The notes: a model not told the origin generated them from the sequence alone. A DNA stretch of 64,000 nucleotides from an uncultured Paracoccaceae bacterium (GCA_947501555.1 CANMWG010000001.1:1240001-1304000); one strand, 5' to 3'. Shown: positions 26,249 to 35,762, counted from the first letter of the stretch. A program made the numbers and translations.

Positions 26249-27507
26249 CAGTCGACCTTCCCAAACACGACGCTGGCATTGGTGCCGCCAAAGCCAAACG
26301 AATTGGACAGCGCGATATCAATCTTGCGGGGGCGCTTGGCATTCGCACAAAGATCAACCTGCGTTTCAAAGGCTATGTTATCAAGGTTGATAGTCGGCGG
26401 CGCGACCTGATCACGAATCGCCAGGATCGAGAAAATAGCCTCAATCGCGCCGGCAGCCCCCAGCAAATGGCCCGTTGCCGATTTGGTCGATGACATGGTC
26501 AGTTTCGATGCGGCGTCGCCCACTAAGCGCTCAACAGCATCCAATTCAATAGTATCCGCCATGGTCGATGTGCCATGCGCGTTTACATAGTCAATCTGTG
26601 ACGGGTCAATCTTGGCGTTGCGACAAGCAGCGCGCATTGCCCTCTCAGCACCCTCATGGTCTGGTGGAGGGGCTGTGATATGGTGGGCATCGCCACTCAG
26701 ACCATAGCCCAAAATTTCTGCATAAATCTTGGCACCACGGGCCTTGGCGTGCTCGTATTCCTCCAAGACGACCATCCCGGCGCCCTCGCCCATGACAAAT
26801 CCATCACGGTCCGCGTCCCAAGGGCGACTGGCCTTCCGGGGGTCATCATTATGCTTTGTACTCAACGCCTTACAGGCATTAAAGCCAGCTATTCCAACTT
26901 CGCAGATGGCGGCTTCTGCGCCACCAGCAACCATAACATCGGCATCTCCAAATTGGATCAGACGGGACGCGTCACCGATCGCATGGGCACCGGTTGAACA
27001 GGCAGTCACGACAGCATGGTTGGGGCCACGGAAGCCATATTTGATCGAGACCTGACCAGAAATCAGATTGATCAACGCGCCGGGCACGAAGAAAGGCGAC
27101 ACACGGCGCGGGCCCTTCTCAGCCATCATAACGGCCGTGTTCGCAATCGAATTCAAACCACCAATGCCAGATCCCATCATGACACCAGTGCGTTCAAGGC
27201 TTTCGCGATCCTCCGGCTGCCAACCGGCATCCTCAATGGCCTGCTGGGCAGCGGCCATACCAAACAAGATAAAGGTATCGACTTTGCGTTGGTCCTTGGG
27301 GTCCATGTACGCATTGGCATTAAATGTGCCATCAGACCCATCTCCCAATGGAACCTCACAGGCATATTGGGTGGTCAATCGACTTGGATCAAAGCCTGTG
27401 ATCCGACCAGCACCTGACTGCCCATCTAGAATACGATTCCAACTATTCTCAACACCATCTGCAAGAGGTGTGACCAACCCCAACCCAGTGACTACAACGC
27501 GACGCAT
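26248..27507 (-). CDS. fabF: Beta-ketoacyl-ACP synthase II
   Basis: Elongating condensing enzyme of type II fatty acid synthesis. 419 residues with the catalytic triad C170 (TACSTGAHA), a histidine in VNAHGTST and a histidine in GHLLGAAGA, and the C-terminal SNSFGFGGTNAS. Normally encoded right behind acpP; here acpP lies about 1.1 kb upstream and a plus-strand gene stands between them. Two tandem copies of TGTTACATCAGG lie 37-60 bases before the start. Confidence 0.97.
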   Translation of the reverse strand: MRRVVVTGLGLVTPLADGVENSWNRILDGQSGAGRITGFDPSRLTTQYACEVPLGDGSDGTFNANAYMDPKDQRKVDTFILFGMAAAQQAIEDAGWQPEDRESLERTGVMMGSGIGGLNSIANTAVMMAEKGPRRVSPFFVPGALINLISGQVSIKYGFRGPNHAVVTACSTGAHAIGDASRLIQFGDADVMVAGGAEAAICEVGIAGFNACKALSTKHNDDPRKASRPWDADRDGFVMGEGAGMVVLEEYEHAKARGAKIYAEILGYGLSGDAHHITAPPPDHEGAERAMRAACRNAKIDPSQIDYVNAHGTSTMADTIELDAVERLVGDAASKLTMSSTKSATGHLLGAAGAIEAIFSILAIRDQVAPPTINLDNIAFETQVDLCANAKRPRKIDIALSNSFGFGGTNASVVFGKVD

Positions 27508-27543
27508 ATTCTGCCCTCACCTCAATGGCGTATTTCCAACGCC

Positions 27544-27567
27544 TGTTACATCAGGTGTTACATCAGG
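27544..27567. repeat. Tandem 12-base direct repeat in the fabF promoter region
   Basis: TGTTACATCAGG occurs twice without a gap (27544-27555 and 27556-27567) between fabF and the divergent PilZ-like gene. It may be a regulator binding array or simple slippage. Confidence 0.4.
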
Positions 27568-27680
27568 CGTGTGGGATGGGGCAAGGGTGGCACTTCAAAA
27601 AGGGGACATCTCGCCGGCGAGCTTCACCCAACATTAAGGGCTGCTGCCTATGAGCAGGTATCCCATTCGGTGCGGCGGCG

Positions 27681-28541
27681 ATGCAAATGATTGTTAGATT
27701 GATAACCCTGCTGATCATGGCAGCCTTATTCGCGACAAGTGCTGCGGCGAACTGCCGGGTCATTGATACACTCGATAAGCTGCAAGTCGTGCAGGCGCGC
27801 CTTGCGCAAAACCCCGACACATCGCTGCGGATATCCGATATGCAATTTCTCCGCCGACACGTTAGTACTTTAAGCGAAAGCATGGTCCTTGATGCGGTTG
27901 ATGGAAGCGCCCTATCTGCACAAGGCGCTTCCTTTCTGCGCTTCATCCGACATCTCGATGAACTGCTAAACCAAGTAAGCGTTGACGATGCACAGGAAAT
28001 ACAAAGACACTTTGCCAACCCAAATGTGCGCTTCAATCTGGATAGTATTCGTCAGCGGGTGACCGATCTGCGTTGTACCGCTGCGGAAATTGCAGCTGCG
28101 GATTTCCCGGAGGAACAGGAAGATCAGCTACAGGATCTTCTGCAAGATGCGATCGTTCATCTCGTTAGCAACAAGTATTTAGTGCTATTGCTGGGGATAG
28201 GCATCGTCGTGCCGATTTGCGCCTACATCTTCTTCTTGAATCGCGCCAAAAAGGGCGTTCGGTTGGTGCGTCACTTCACCTACTATGAGGCCTCATATAG
28301 AATCGATGAACAGTTAGAAAATGGAACAATTCTTAACGTGAACGCGAAGGGTGCCAAATTGAAACACGGATCCCTTGGAAGGCTCGAAGCTGGAGGTACC
28401 TTGGACATCTTGGTGATGGAAAACTGGATTCCATGCCGCGTTTCATGGAGCAATCATTACTACAGCGGCATCACTTTCAACCAGCCGCTGGATAAGCAAC
28501 AGGTCCAGTATATCCGTGAGCCAAGCAGCGAGGCTGCATAG
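27681..28541 (+). CDS. Membrane protein with periplasmic domain and PilZ-like tail
   Basis: 286 residues. Signal sequence 1-23, a periplasmic helical domain of about 140 residues starting ANCRVIDTLDKLQ, a membrane helix at 166-187, and a cytoplasmic end (about 191-272) with the order RLVRHFTYYEASY, NVNAKGAKL and CRVSWSNHYYSGITF. That order resembles a PilZ domain (basic RxxxR-like start, then N-x-x-x-x-G), but the motif is degenerate, so c-di-GMP binding is only a possibility. It is inserted between acpP and fabF on the opposite strand. A second copy of its N-terminal 51-residue block is encoded at 39383-39607. Confidence 0.75.
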   Translation: MQMIVRLITLLIMAALFATSAAANCRVIDTLDKLQVVQARLAQNPDTSLRISDMQFLRRHVSTLSESMVLDAVDGSALSAQGASFLRFIRHLDELLNQVSVDDAQEIQRHFANPNVRFNLDSIRQRVTDLRCTAAEIAAADFPEEQEDQLQDLLQDAIVHLVSNKYLVLLLGIGIVVPICAYIFFLNRAKKGVRLVRHFTYYEASYRIDEQLENGTILNVNAKGAKLKHGSLGRLEAGGTLDILVMENWIPCRVSWSNHYYSGITFNQPLDKQQVQYIREPSSEAA

Positions 28542-28546
28542 CAAAA

Positions 28547-28571
28547 CGGCGCCCCACGAAATAGGGCGCCG
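28547..28571. terminator. Bidirectional hairpin between the PilZ-like gene and acpP
   Basis: Perfect 8-base arms CGGCGCCC (28547-28554) and GGGCGCCG (28564-28571) with a 9-base loop, placed between two convergent genes 5 and 22 bases from their stops. Only short T-runs flank it. Confidence 0.6.
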
Positions 28572-28593
28572 CTCATAATTCAATGGGGCTTAG

Positions 28594-28827
28594 TTACTGC
28601 GCGCCGTTAATGAACTTCACAGCATCGCCAAACGTTTGAATGGTTTCGGCTGCATCATCGGGAATTTCGATCCCAAACTCTTCTTCAAAAGCCATAACGA
28701 GTTCAACCGTATCAAGGCTGTCAGCGCCAAGGTCGTCAATGAAGGACGCAGCTTCCGTCACTTTGTCTTCTTCAACACCAAGATGCTCTACAACGATCTT
28801 GCGTACGCGGTCTGCAACGTCGCTCAT
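28594..28827 (-). CDS. acpP: Acyl carrier protein
   Basis: 77-residue acyl carrier protein that holds growing acyl chains on a phosphopantetheine arm. The attachment serine S37 is in the [10 protein letters not shown] motif, and the protein is acidic with a normal length. Its own promoter probably lies in the 193-base gap to fabG, as is usual for this highly expressed gene. It is convergent with the PilZ-like gene. Confidence 0.97.
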   Translation of the reverse strand: MSDVADRVRKIVVEHLGVEEDKVTEAASFIDDLGADSLDTVELVMAFEEEFGIEIPDDAAETIQTFGDAVKFINGAQ

Positions 28828-29020
28828 GTCAATTCCTCACGTCTTTCTGGGCCACGGCCCGTTTTTAACTGTAGGCTTTCGCCTATGCTCGCGCCCTGTC
28901 ATTTGGGCATTGCCAATCTGCGCCCCGAACAAATGACGTGGCGTCAGATGCGGATTTCGGCAAATCTGCGTGGCCTATAGCAGAGAATTCCGCTCAGGCA
29001 AACGGTTTCGCACCGCTACA

Positions 29021-29758
29021 TCAGAACATGGCCATGCCACCATTCACATGCAAGGTGGCTCCGGTCACATAAGCTGCCTCTGGGCTGGAAAGATAAAGAA
29101 CAGCCGCTGCAATTTCTTCAGCATCGCCCATGCGCCCAGCTGGGACCTGTGTCAGAATTCCAGACTTTTGGTCATCTGTCAGCTTATCAGTCATGGCCGT
29201 GGTGATAAAACCAGGAGCCACACAATTGACGGTTATGCCGCGGCTTGCGACCTCATAAGCAATGGACTTGGACATGCCCACCATGCCCGCCTTCGAGGCC
29301 GCATAATTCGCCTGCCCCGGATTACCAGTCGCACCTACAACAGAAGAAATATTCACAATCCGCCCCCAACGCGCCTTCATCATGCCGCGGATAGCACCCT
29401 TGCAAAGGCGCATGGTTGAGGTCAGGTTCACATCCAGTACCGACGCCCATTCATCATCCGACATACGCATGAAAAGATTGTCGCGGGTGATCCCGGCGTT
29501 ATTCACCAGCACATCAACGGACCCCATTGCCTCAGCAGCTTGCTTGGGCAATGCGATCACAGCTTCTGCATCACTTAGATTGCACGGCAGCACATAAGCG
29601 CGATCACCCAATTCTGCGGCCAATGCCTCAAGCGGTTCAATCCGCGTTCCTGACAAACCTACCGAAGCACCCGCATCATACAATGCCTTCGCAATCGCAC
29701 CACCGATACCGCCAGATGCGCCCGTTACCAGGGCGTTTTTTCCACTTAGATCAAACAT
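29021..29758 (-). CDS. fabG: 3-oxoacyl-ACP reductase
   Basis: NADPH-dependent short-chain dehydrogenase reducing 3-oxoacyl-ACP. 245 residues with the cofactor motif TGASGGIGGAIAK at the N-terminus, NNAGITRDNLFMRM, the catalytic serine in NISSVVG and YxxxK in ANYAASKAG, plus the typical FabG ending VTGATLHVNGGMAMF. It follows fabD by 20 bases and shares its operon. Confidence 0.97.
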   Translation of the reverse strand: MFDLSGKNALVTGASGGIGGAIAKALYDAGASVGLSGTRIEPLEALAAELGDRAYVLPCNLSDAEAVIALPKQAAEAMGSVDVLVNNAGITRDNLFMRMSDDEWASVLDVNLTSTMRLCKGAIRGMMKARWGRIVNISSVVGATGNPGQANYAASKAGMVGMSKSIAYEVASRGITVNCVAPGFITTAMTDKLTDDQKSGILTQVPAGRMGDAEEIAAAVLYLSSPEAAYVTGATLHVNGGMAMF

Positions 29759-29778
29759 TTGTCTGCCTTTCTCAAAAA

Positions 29779-30714
29779 TTAACGCAGGCTCTCAAGCGCC
29801 GCCAATACGTCGTCAGGTGCCCCCACAGCATGTGTTGTCAGCGACCGATCAATGCGCCGGATCATACCAGACAATGCTTTGCCCGCCCCGACTTCAAAGA
29901 CGTCCGTCACACCTTCTGCGGCCATGAAGCCAACAGACTCGCGCCAACGGACAGACCCTGTAATCTGATCGACCAGTAGGGCACGGATCTGTTCAGGCTC
30001 AGATACGGCTTGGGCCAAAACATTGGAAACCACAGGGACAGTTGGGGAAGCGATTTCGACTTCTTGCAACGCCTCGGCCATGATTTTTGCCGCAGGGGCC
30101 ATCAAGCTGCAATGGAATGGGGCGCTGACCGGTAGCAGTATCGCCCGCTTGGCGCCACGTTCTTTGGCAATTTCAACGGCACGCTCCACGGCGGCCGTAT
30201 GGCCCGACACGACCACCTGCGCAGGATCGTTGTCATTTGCGGCCTGGCAAACATCACCCTGTGCCGCGTCTGCGGCAACAGCCGATGCAGCCGTAAAATC
30301 CAACCCCAAAATCGCGGCCATAGCACCTACGCCAACAGGCACGGCGTCTTGCATGGCGGCACCACGCAAGCGCAGCAACTTTGCAGCGTCCGACAGGGTC
30401 AAAGCACCAGCAGCAGCAAGAGCAGAGTATTCACCCAAAGAATGCCCCGCCATAAATGAGGCCGCAGACACATCCACACCCTCAGCAGCCAGGGCCCGCA
30501 TTGCGGCCATCGATGTGGCCATCAGCGCTGGTTGGGCATTTGTGGTCAGGGTCAATTCAGCGATATCACCTTGCCAAATCAACCCGGACAGGTTCTCGCC
30601 CAATGCATCATCAACTTCTTCGAAAACGTTCTTGGCTGCGGGGTATGCATCGGCCAGTGGCTTTCCCATGCCAATAGCTTGTGCGCCCTGCCCCGGGAAT
30701 ACGAATGCGCGCAT
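29779..30714 (-). CDS. fabD: Malonyl-CoA:ACP transacylase
   Basis: Transfers malonyl from CoA to acyl carrier protein. 311 residues with FPGQGAQAIGMG at the N-terminus, the catalytic serine S92 in GHSLGEYSA and the histidine in APFHCSLM. Normal length. First gene of the fabD-fabG-acpP group and divergent from the cytochrome b561-YceI fusion. Confidence 0.97.
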   Translation of the reverse strand: MRAFVFPGQGAQAIGMGKPLADAYPAAKNVFEEVDDALGENLSGLIWQGDIAELTLTTNAQPALMATSMAAMRALAAEGVDVSAASFMAGHSLGEYSALAAAGALTLSDAAKLLRLRGAAMQDAVPVGVGAMAAILGLDFTAASAVAADAAQGDVCQAANDNDPAQVVVSGHTAAVERAVEIAKERGAKRAILLPVSAPFHCSLMAPAAKIMAEALQEVEIASPTVPVVSNVLAQAVSEPEQIRALLVDQITGSVRWRESVGFMAAEGVTDVFEVGAGKALSGMIRRIDRSLTTHAVGAPDDVLAALESLR

Positions 30715-30896
30715 AACGCCTCCTCCTCTTCTTCTTTATCGTTTCTTGGCGCAGGCTTACCTTGGACCGGAGGATCACACAAGCAAACCACCGCGCAAAT
30801 AACGTGTCACACGCTATTGCACAGGGCATTACGCAAAATTGTGGACTTGTGCCACACAAGGCAATCATTAGCCTAAGGACGGGTCTGGAGGAAAAT

Positions 30897-32093
30897 ATGG
30901 CTGCATCAAACACAACATCGAACTATGGCACCATCACTAAAACATTCCATTGGTTGACGGCCTTGCTCATACTGACAGCAATCGGTCTGGGTGCCGTTGC
31001 TAACCGCCTCCCCTTCGAAACAAATGAACAATTGGCATTCAAAGCCCAGCTGTTCTCATATCACAAAACACTTGGGGTGATCGCGTTCTGCGTCGCTTTA
31101 GGCCGTATTCTTTGGGCGATAACCCAAACAAAACCAGGGCCCTTGCACGCCAACCGCAAGATCGAAACCAGACTGGCTGAATTAGTGCACTGGCTGCTCT
31201 ATATCTCCTTGGTGGCCGTCCCGCTGACGGGATGGATACATCACGCTGCCACAGCTGGGTTCGCCCCTATTTTGTTGCCCATCGGGCAAGACCTACCGCT
31301 TGTGCCGAAAAGCGAAACCGTCTCTGAAATCTTTGCCGGACTGCATTGGCTGTGGAGTAAAATCCTGGTTGGCTCCGTTCTGTTGCATATTGCCGGCGCA
31401 ATCAAACATCAGCTTTTGGACAAGGATGCCACACTGCGGCGCATGTGGTTCGGTCGCAATGCGGGGCCTGAAGTGCCGGAGCATTCGCGCGATTGGATCG
31501 CCCCTCTGGCCGCGATCGTGATCTACATCGGCAGCGCAGGTATCGGCGCGGCAACAGGCCTTTTCAGCCATGATACGGTCACTGACGCGGCAACGCTGGA
31601 AGAGGTCTCATCCGATTGGGAAGTGACAGCGGGCGAAATTGGCATCACGGTCACGCAGTTTGGCAGCCCAGTGACTGGCACTTTCGCAGATTGGACCGCC
31701 GCCATCAGCTTTGATCCCGAGGCAGAGGAAATCCTTGGTGACGTCACGACAACAATCGCTATCGGATCACTAGAGCTCGGTTCTGTCACTGATCAGGCCA
31801 TGGGGGCAGACTTCTTCAACGTCGAAAACTTCCCCACGGCCGTTTTCGAAGCCAATATAACAAGCGCAGACGTCGGTTATCAGGCCTCCGGCATGCTAAC
31901 GATCAAAGGCATTGAAGTGCCCGTGACGTTGCCATTCAGTCTGAACATCGATGGCGACACCGCTCAGATGACGGGCCAAGTATCGTTGGACCGGCGGAGC
32001 TTCGAAATTGGCCAGTCGATGACAGACGAAACCAACTTGGGCTTTGGTGTTGATGTTCAAATCACACTCAATGCAACACGCGCGGCAGAATAA
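30897..32093 (+). CDS. Cytochrome b561-YceI fusion protein
   Basis: 398 residues with two modules. The N-terminal half (about 1-225) is a cytochrome b561 domain with four membrane helices and histidines in TKTFHWLTA, FSYHKTLGV, ELVHWLLY and SVLLHIAGA as candidate haem ligands. The C-terminal half (about 225-398) is a YceI domain, DWEVTAGEIGITVTQFGSPVTGTF to the end, expected in the periplasm and known to bind isoprenoids such as ubiquinone. TGGAGGA ahead of the ATG at 30897 sets the start; the open frame reaches back to 30762. A separate YceI gene is convergent. Confidence 0.92.
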   Translation: MAASNTTSNYGTITKTFHWLTALLILTAIGLGAVANRLPFETNEQLAFKAQLFSYHKTLGVIAFCVALGRILWAITQTKPGPLHANRKIETRLAELVHWLLYISLVAVPLTGWIHHAATAGFAPILLPIGQDLPLVPKSETVSEIFAGLHWLWSKILVGSVLLHIAGAIKHQLLDKDATLRRMWFGRNAGPEVPEHSRDWIAPLAAIVIYIGSAGIGAATGLFSHDTVTDAATLEEVSSDWEVTAGEIGITVTQFGSPVTGTFADWTAAISFDPEAEEILGDVTTTIAIGSLELGSVTDQAMGADFFNVENFPTAVFEANITSADVGYQASGMLTIKGIEVPVTLPFSLNIDGDTAQMTGQVSLDRRSFEIGQSMTDETNLGFGVDVQITLNATRAAE

Positions 32094-32098
32094 ACAAA

Positions 32099-32121
32099 GG
32101 GCGGCTGATGATCAGCCGCCC
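32099..32121. terminator. Hairpin between the fusion gene and yceI
   Basis: Arms GGGCGGCTGAT (32099-32109) and ATCAGCCGCCC (32111-32121) are perfectly complementary, forming a very tight stem between convergent genes. T-rich sequence is weak on both sides. Confidence 0.6.
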
Positions 32122-32143
32122 CGAACTTACGGATTGTGTGGTG

Positions 32144-32722
32144 CTATTCGGCTTTCATCGCCTCAACAGAAATCATCACCTCAACTTCGTCGCTGACAAA
32201 AGGGGCAAATGAGCCGACTTCAAAGTCTGACCGCAACACGGTCGTCGTGGCGTCAAACCCTGCCCAGGGCTTACCGGCCATTGGATGATCGCCGACTTGG
32301 TTCATCTTTGCATCAAGAACGACAGGTTTGGTGACGCCATTCAACGTCAAATCACCTGTGATCAATGCCGTAGTGTCGCCAGTCACCTCGATGCCAGTTG
32401 ACGTAAACGTGACCATTTCATCTTCTGCGGCAGCGAAAAAGTCTTCCCCCATGAAGTGTTCAAAACGACCTTCCCACCCTGTCAACATGGTGCGAACGGG
32501 AAAGGATACTGAGACGGACGATGCAGCCGGATCCTCTTGATCAAAGGCAATCTCACCTTCAAATCCAGAGAACATGCTCCAAGTGGTTGAGTACCCCAAG
32601 TGGTTGTAAGAAAAAACAATTTGGCTATGACTTGCGTCAAGAACATAGGCTTCGGGTGCGGCAATTGCGGGGGCTGCAAACGCGGTCGCGACGACAGCTG
32701 CGGCAGTAAGCAAGTTTTTCAT
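32144..32722 (-). CDS. yceI: YceI family periplasmic protein
   Basis: 192 residues with a signal peptide (MKNLLTAAAVVATAFAAPAIA) and a YceI lipocalin-like barrel: PEAYVLDASHSQIVFSYNHLG at the start and FDATTTVLRSDFEVGSFAPFVSD before the end. YceI proteins bind polyisoprenoid lipids in the periplasm. I chose the ATG at 32722; the frame is open further to 32806 but without signal-peptide logic. Convergent with the cytochrome b561-YceI fusion, so both may serve the same quinone-linked function. Confidence 0.93.
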   Translation of the reverse strand: MKNLLTAAAVVATAFAAPAIAAPEAYVLDASHSQIVFSYNHLGYSTTWSMFSGFEGEIAFDQEDPAASSVSVSFPVRTMLTGWEGRFEHFMGEDFFAAAEDEMVTFTSTGIEVTGDTTALITGDLTLNGVTKPVVLDAKMNQVGDHPMAGKPWAGFDATTTVLRSDFEVGSFAPFVSDEVEVMISVEAMKAE

Positions 32723-32857
32723 GGTTGTCTCCAAGCGTGTGTGAACGAGGTGTGCGCTATAAAGATAGCGCAAGGCCGCAAGGAACAACTCCATAATTTT
32801 GAACAAATGCTGTTCAAGGGCACAGACCTGCCGAACAGGGATCTGTCAGACCGCTTA

Positions 32858-33433
32858 CTAACTGGTTTTAGTTGAAACCATCAAATCATGGGCTAAACGA
32901 TCACGCAGGCCTATCAATTGTGCCTCGGTTCCCTCGGCCACACAGACCGTCTGAGACGTGTTGCGATACCTCAATGACAGCGTCGCCGTACCTATGTCTT
33001 TGGCCGGCTCCAAATGGACGCCACCAATCGTATCAAAACCATAAGCCCCAACTGTCGTGGGTTTACCTGCACGGTTGCAGATCACTTCGCGAATTTCACC
33101 CACACTGGTATCAACGTGCACTTCTGACTGAGTACCGCGGCTTGCGAACCACAAAAGATACATTGCAAACGCGCCGAATAAGACGGCCGATCCGACACGC
33201 ATCGAACTTAAATCGCCATCAAAAAACAGGGTTGGGAGGATCAAAATCCCGACAGCTGCTGTCAACAGGCAGACACCAAAGAAAAAACAGACCGCCTGTG
33301 CCAGCGCCACACCCAGCGATGGGCCACGACCAGATCGGATCATGTACCCCCAATAGATGTCTTCAACAACGAAACTGCTCGGCTTCGCCAGGTTTTCGTG
33401 AACACCAGTCACGGATGCGGCTACATCGCTCAT
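32858..33433 (-). CDS. Membrane protein of unknown function
   Basis: 191 residues. Two hydrophobic helices at about 43-68 and 79-97 are followed by a soluble part with TQSEVHVDTSVGEIREVICN and a C-terminal LIGLRDRLAHDLMV. I do not recognise a named family; similar proteins with a short membrane anchor and a beta-rich tail are common as conserved hypotheticals in Rhodobacteraceae. The ATG at 33433 has AAGGACG upstream; GTG at 33439 is the alternative. Confidence 0.7.
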   Translation of the reverse strand: MSDVAASVTGVHENLAKPSSFVVEDIYWGYMIRSGRGPSLGVALAQAVCFFFGVCLLTAAVGILILPTLFFDGDLSSMRVGSAVLFGAFAMYLLWFASRGTQSEVHVDTSVGEIREVICNRAGKPTTVGAYGFDTIGGVHLEPAKDIGTATLSLRYRNTSQTVCVAEGTEAQLIGLRDRLAHDLMVSTKTS

Positions 33434-33701
33434 TGGCACGTCCTTTGATACGCTTTCTTGCAGTATTGCTGGTTAAACAGGGCAATATATTGGCAACGTC
33501 AAGGCATCGTAAAGATTTCTACATTTGCCAGGTTTCAGCCACAGAACTAAGGCAAATCCGGGCTTGCATCAGCCTCGCGCGGCTGTATAAGGCCGCATCC
33601 TTCTGCGACAACGTTGAACTGCGCAGTCTCTCGTGGGTGGGGTGCAGAAGGTTTCACTGCCTCACACTTTGAAATGCGCTGATATATGAACTGGAGTACG
33701 C

Positions 33702-34061
33702 ATGCCGCTATACGAGCATGTCATGATTGCGCGTCAGGACTTGTCCAACACGCAAGCTGAAGGCCTCATCGAACATTTCGGAACCGTTCTTGCCGACAAC
33801 GGCGGCAAGCTCTTGGAAAACGAATATTGGGGCGTCAAGACGATGGCCTACAAGATCAACAAGAACCGCAAAGGGCACTATGCCTTTTTGCGCACAGACG
33901 CGCCTGCCCCTGCTGTGCAGGAAATGGAACGCCTGATGCGCCTGCATGAAGACGTGATGCGTGTGCTGACCATCAAGGTCGACGCCCACGAGGAAGGCCC
34001 TTCCGTGCAGATGCAAAAACGCGAAGAGCGGGGCGATCGTGGCCCACGCGAACGTCGTTGA
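33702..34061 (+). CDS. rpsF: 30S ribosomal protein S6
   Basis: 119-residue S6, which binds S18 in the 30S platform. Starts MPLYEHVMIARQDLSN and contains YKINKNRKGHYAFL and RLHEDVMRVLTIK. Alphaproteobacterial S6 carries a charged C-terminal tail as here (EERGDRGPRERR). First gene of the rpsF-rpsR-rplI operon; the ATG follows CTGGAGTACGC. Confidence 0.98.
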   Translation: MPLYEHVMIARQDLSNTQAEGLIEHFGTVLADNGGKLLENEYWGVKTMAYKINKNRKGHYAFLRTDAPAPAVQEMERLMRLHEDVMRVLTIKVDAHEEGPSVQMQKREERGDRGPRERR

Positions 34062-34081
34062 TCAGATAAGGATAGACAATC

Positions 34082-34309
34082 ATGGCAACCAAACCATTTT
34101 TCCGCCGTCGCAAGTCCGATCCGTTTGAGGGCGATAACGCCCCAAAGATCGACTATAAAGACACCCGCCTTTTGCAGCGCTACATCTCTGAGCGCGGCAA
34201 AATCGTTCCCGCCCGTATCACCGCTGTCGGTGCTAAGAACCAGCGCGCACTCGCCCGTGCGATCAAACGTGCCCGGTTCCTTGCGCTGCTGCCATACGCT
34301 GTAAAATAA
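34082..34309 (+). CDS. rpsR: 30S ribosomal protein S18
   Basis: 75-residue S18, partner of S6 in the 30S subunit. It has [26 protein letters not shown] N-terminus and [23 protein letters not shown], fully typical. It lies 20 bases after rpsF and 12 bases before rplI. Confidence 0.98.
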   Translation: MATKPFFRRRKSDPFEGDNAPKIDYKDTRLLQRYISERGKIVPARITAVGAKNQRALARAIKRARFLALLPYAVK

Positions 34310-34321
34310 GGACATCATCCC

Positions 34322-34960
34322 ATGGATATCATCCTACTAGAGCGTGTCGCAAAGCTTGGTCAAATGGGCGAAGTCGTGTCAGTCAAAGAAGGCTACGCAC
34401 GCAACTTCCTGCTGCCACAAGGCAAAGCGCTGCGCGTTAATGCTGCCAACCTGGCACGATTTGAGGCTGAAAAGGCTCAGATGGAAGCACGCAACCTTGA
34501 GACCAAAAAAGAAGCCGATGCTTTGGCTGAAAAGCTTGACGGTCAAAAGTTCATCGTGATCCGGTCTGCGTCTGACGCAGGTTCGCTTTACGGTTCTGTC
34601 ACCACACGTGACGCCGCAGAAGCCGCGACCGAGGCTGGCTTCACAGTCGACAAAAAGCAGGTTGTTCTGCTTGGTGCGATCAAAGAACTGGGCCTGCACG
34701 ATGTTGCCGTCAATCTGCACCCGGAGGTGTCTGCGACCATCACACTGAACGTTGCCCGTTCGGTCGAAGAAGCAGAACTGCAGGAAGCTGGTAAATCAAT
34801 CGCTGAACTGGCTGCGGAAGAAGAAGCCGCCGCAGAATTCGAAATTCAGGAACTGTTCGACGATATCGGTGCTGCCGCATCTGATGACGACGAGCTTGCT
34901 GAATCTGCTGGCGTTGAAACCGCTGATGACAGCGAAGACGAAAGCAACGAAGAGGCCTAA
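34322..34960 (+). CDS. rplI: 50S ribosomal protein L9 with acidic tail
   Basis: 212-residue L9, which bridges ribosomes on polysomes. The N-terminal domain [19 protein letters not shown] and linker helix are normal, and the C-terminal domain ends near residue 150 ([16 protein letters not shown]). The remaining 60 residues form an acidic, Glu/Asp-rich tail, longer than in E. coli L9 (149 residues); tails of this kind are common in alphaproteobacteria. A strong terminator follows. Confidence 0.97.
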   Translation: MDIILLERVAKLGQMGEVVSVKEGYARNFLLPQGKALRVNAANLARFEAEKAQMEARNLETKKEADALAEKLDGQKFIVIRSASDAGSLYGSVTTRDAAEAATEAGFTVDKKQVVLLGAIKELGLHDVAVNLHPEVSATITLNVARSVEEAELQEAGKSIAELAAEEEAAAEFEIQELFDDIGAAASDDDELAESAGVETADDSEDESNEEA

Positions 34961-34983
34961 GCCCCTTCGTTCCGAATTAATTG

Positions 34984-35013
34984 GGCCGCTCCAGAAATGG
35001 GGCGGCCTTTTTT
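34984..35013 (+). terminator. Rho-independent terminator of rpsF-rpsR-rplI
   Basis: Arms GGCCGCTCC (34984-34992) and GGGGCGGCC (34999-35007) pair over 9 positions with one G-U, followed by six Ts (35008-35013). Confidence 0.85.
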
Positions 35014-35029
35014 GTTTGTGATGAGAGGG

Positions 35030-35602
35030 TTAGTACCCCATCCACTTTGCCCTTCGATGCGACGAAGTATCCGGCAACGCTAGTCTGCATAATTCGCTAG
35101 GCTCCAGCATTCGGTCACCGACCGCGGACCTTGCACTGTAGATCGAGCTCCGCTCGGAATTGCGCAGCTTTAGCATCTGATGACACAGCCAGACGGCGAC
35201 AATCCAGAGGGCTGGCAAGATGCTCCATTCCGCAGCAAGCAAACCCGTCACCATGGCGCCCAGACCTATTTGGAACGCGGCAGCTGTAAGGATCGTCGAA
35301 AAACCGACCGTCAGAAACAATACGACAAAGCAACCGATCCAGGCCCGCGCAGCGCCAAGCGCACCGCGATGGCCCAACCACGGCATCGCAAAATACACCC
35401 CAACCAATGTACTTATCGCCACAATAATAGGGACAAACGCAAGACGGGGGTCGGACAAGACAGCCTCATACCGCGACTGGTTCAGGACGATGACACCGAA
35501 GGCAAGAAATTCAGATGCAATTGCAAGACCACCAATGCCAATCACTTGATGGCGTTCACCCTTGGTCAGGTCTCGTCGGCCTTTAAAGATTATATTTTTC
35601 AT
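35030..35602 (-). CDS. Membrane protein of unknown function
   Basis: 190 residues with about four hydrophobic helices (near 21-42, 53-74, 86-112 and 116-140) and a polar C-terminus. The basic start MKNIIFKGRRDLTKGERHQV suggests the N-terminus is inside. I do not recognise the family. It is convergent with the ribosomal operon and has no obvious partner gene; the rare codon mix and lack of relatives known to me make it a candidate accessory gene. Confidence 0.65.
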   Translation of the reverse strand: MKNIIFKGRRDLTKGERHQVIGIGGLAIASEFLAFGVIVLNQSRYEAVLSDPRLAFVPIIVAISTLVGVYFAMPWLGHRGALGAARAWIGCFVVLFLTVGFSTILTAAAFQIGLGAMVTGLLAAEWSILPALWIVAVWLCHQMLKLRNSERSSIYSARSAVGDRMLEPSELCRLALPDTSSHRRAKWMGY

Positions 35603-35762
35603 GGGTTAGCTTCCTCGCACATGTCTATCTGCGCTCAAGACTACAATCAGGCGCGCCATCAAGAAACTTGTGGCAACTACGTAGTTTCGCCCGTAAAACC
35701 TACGTCTGCATCCACATGAACCGATGCCTTATAGGTGCTGCCGCGTGAATATCGCCCGCACG

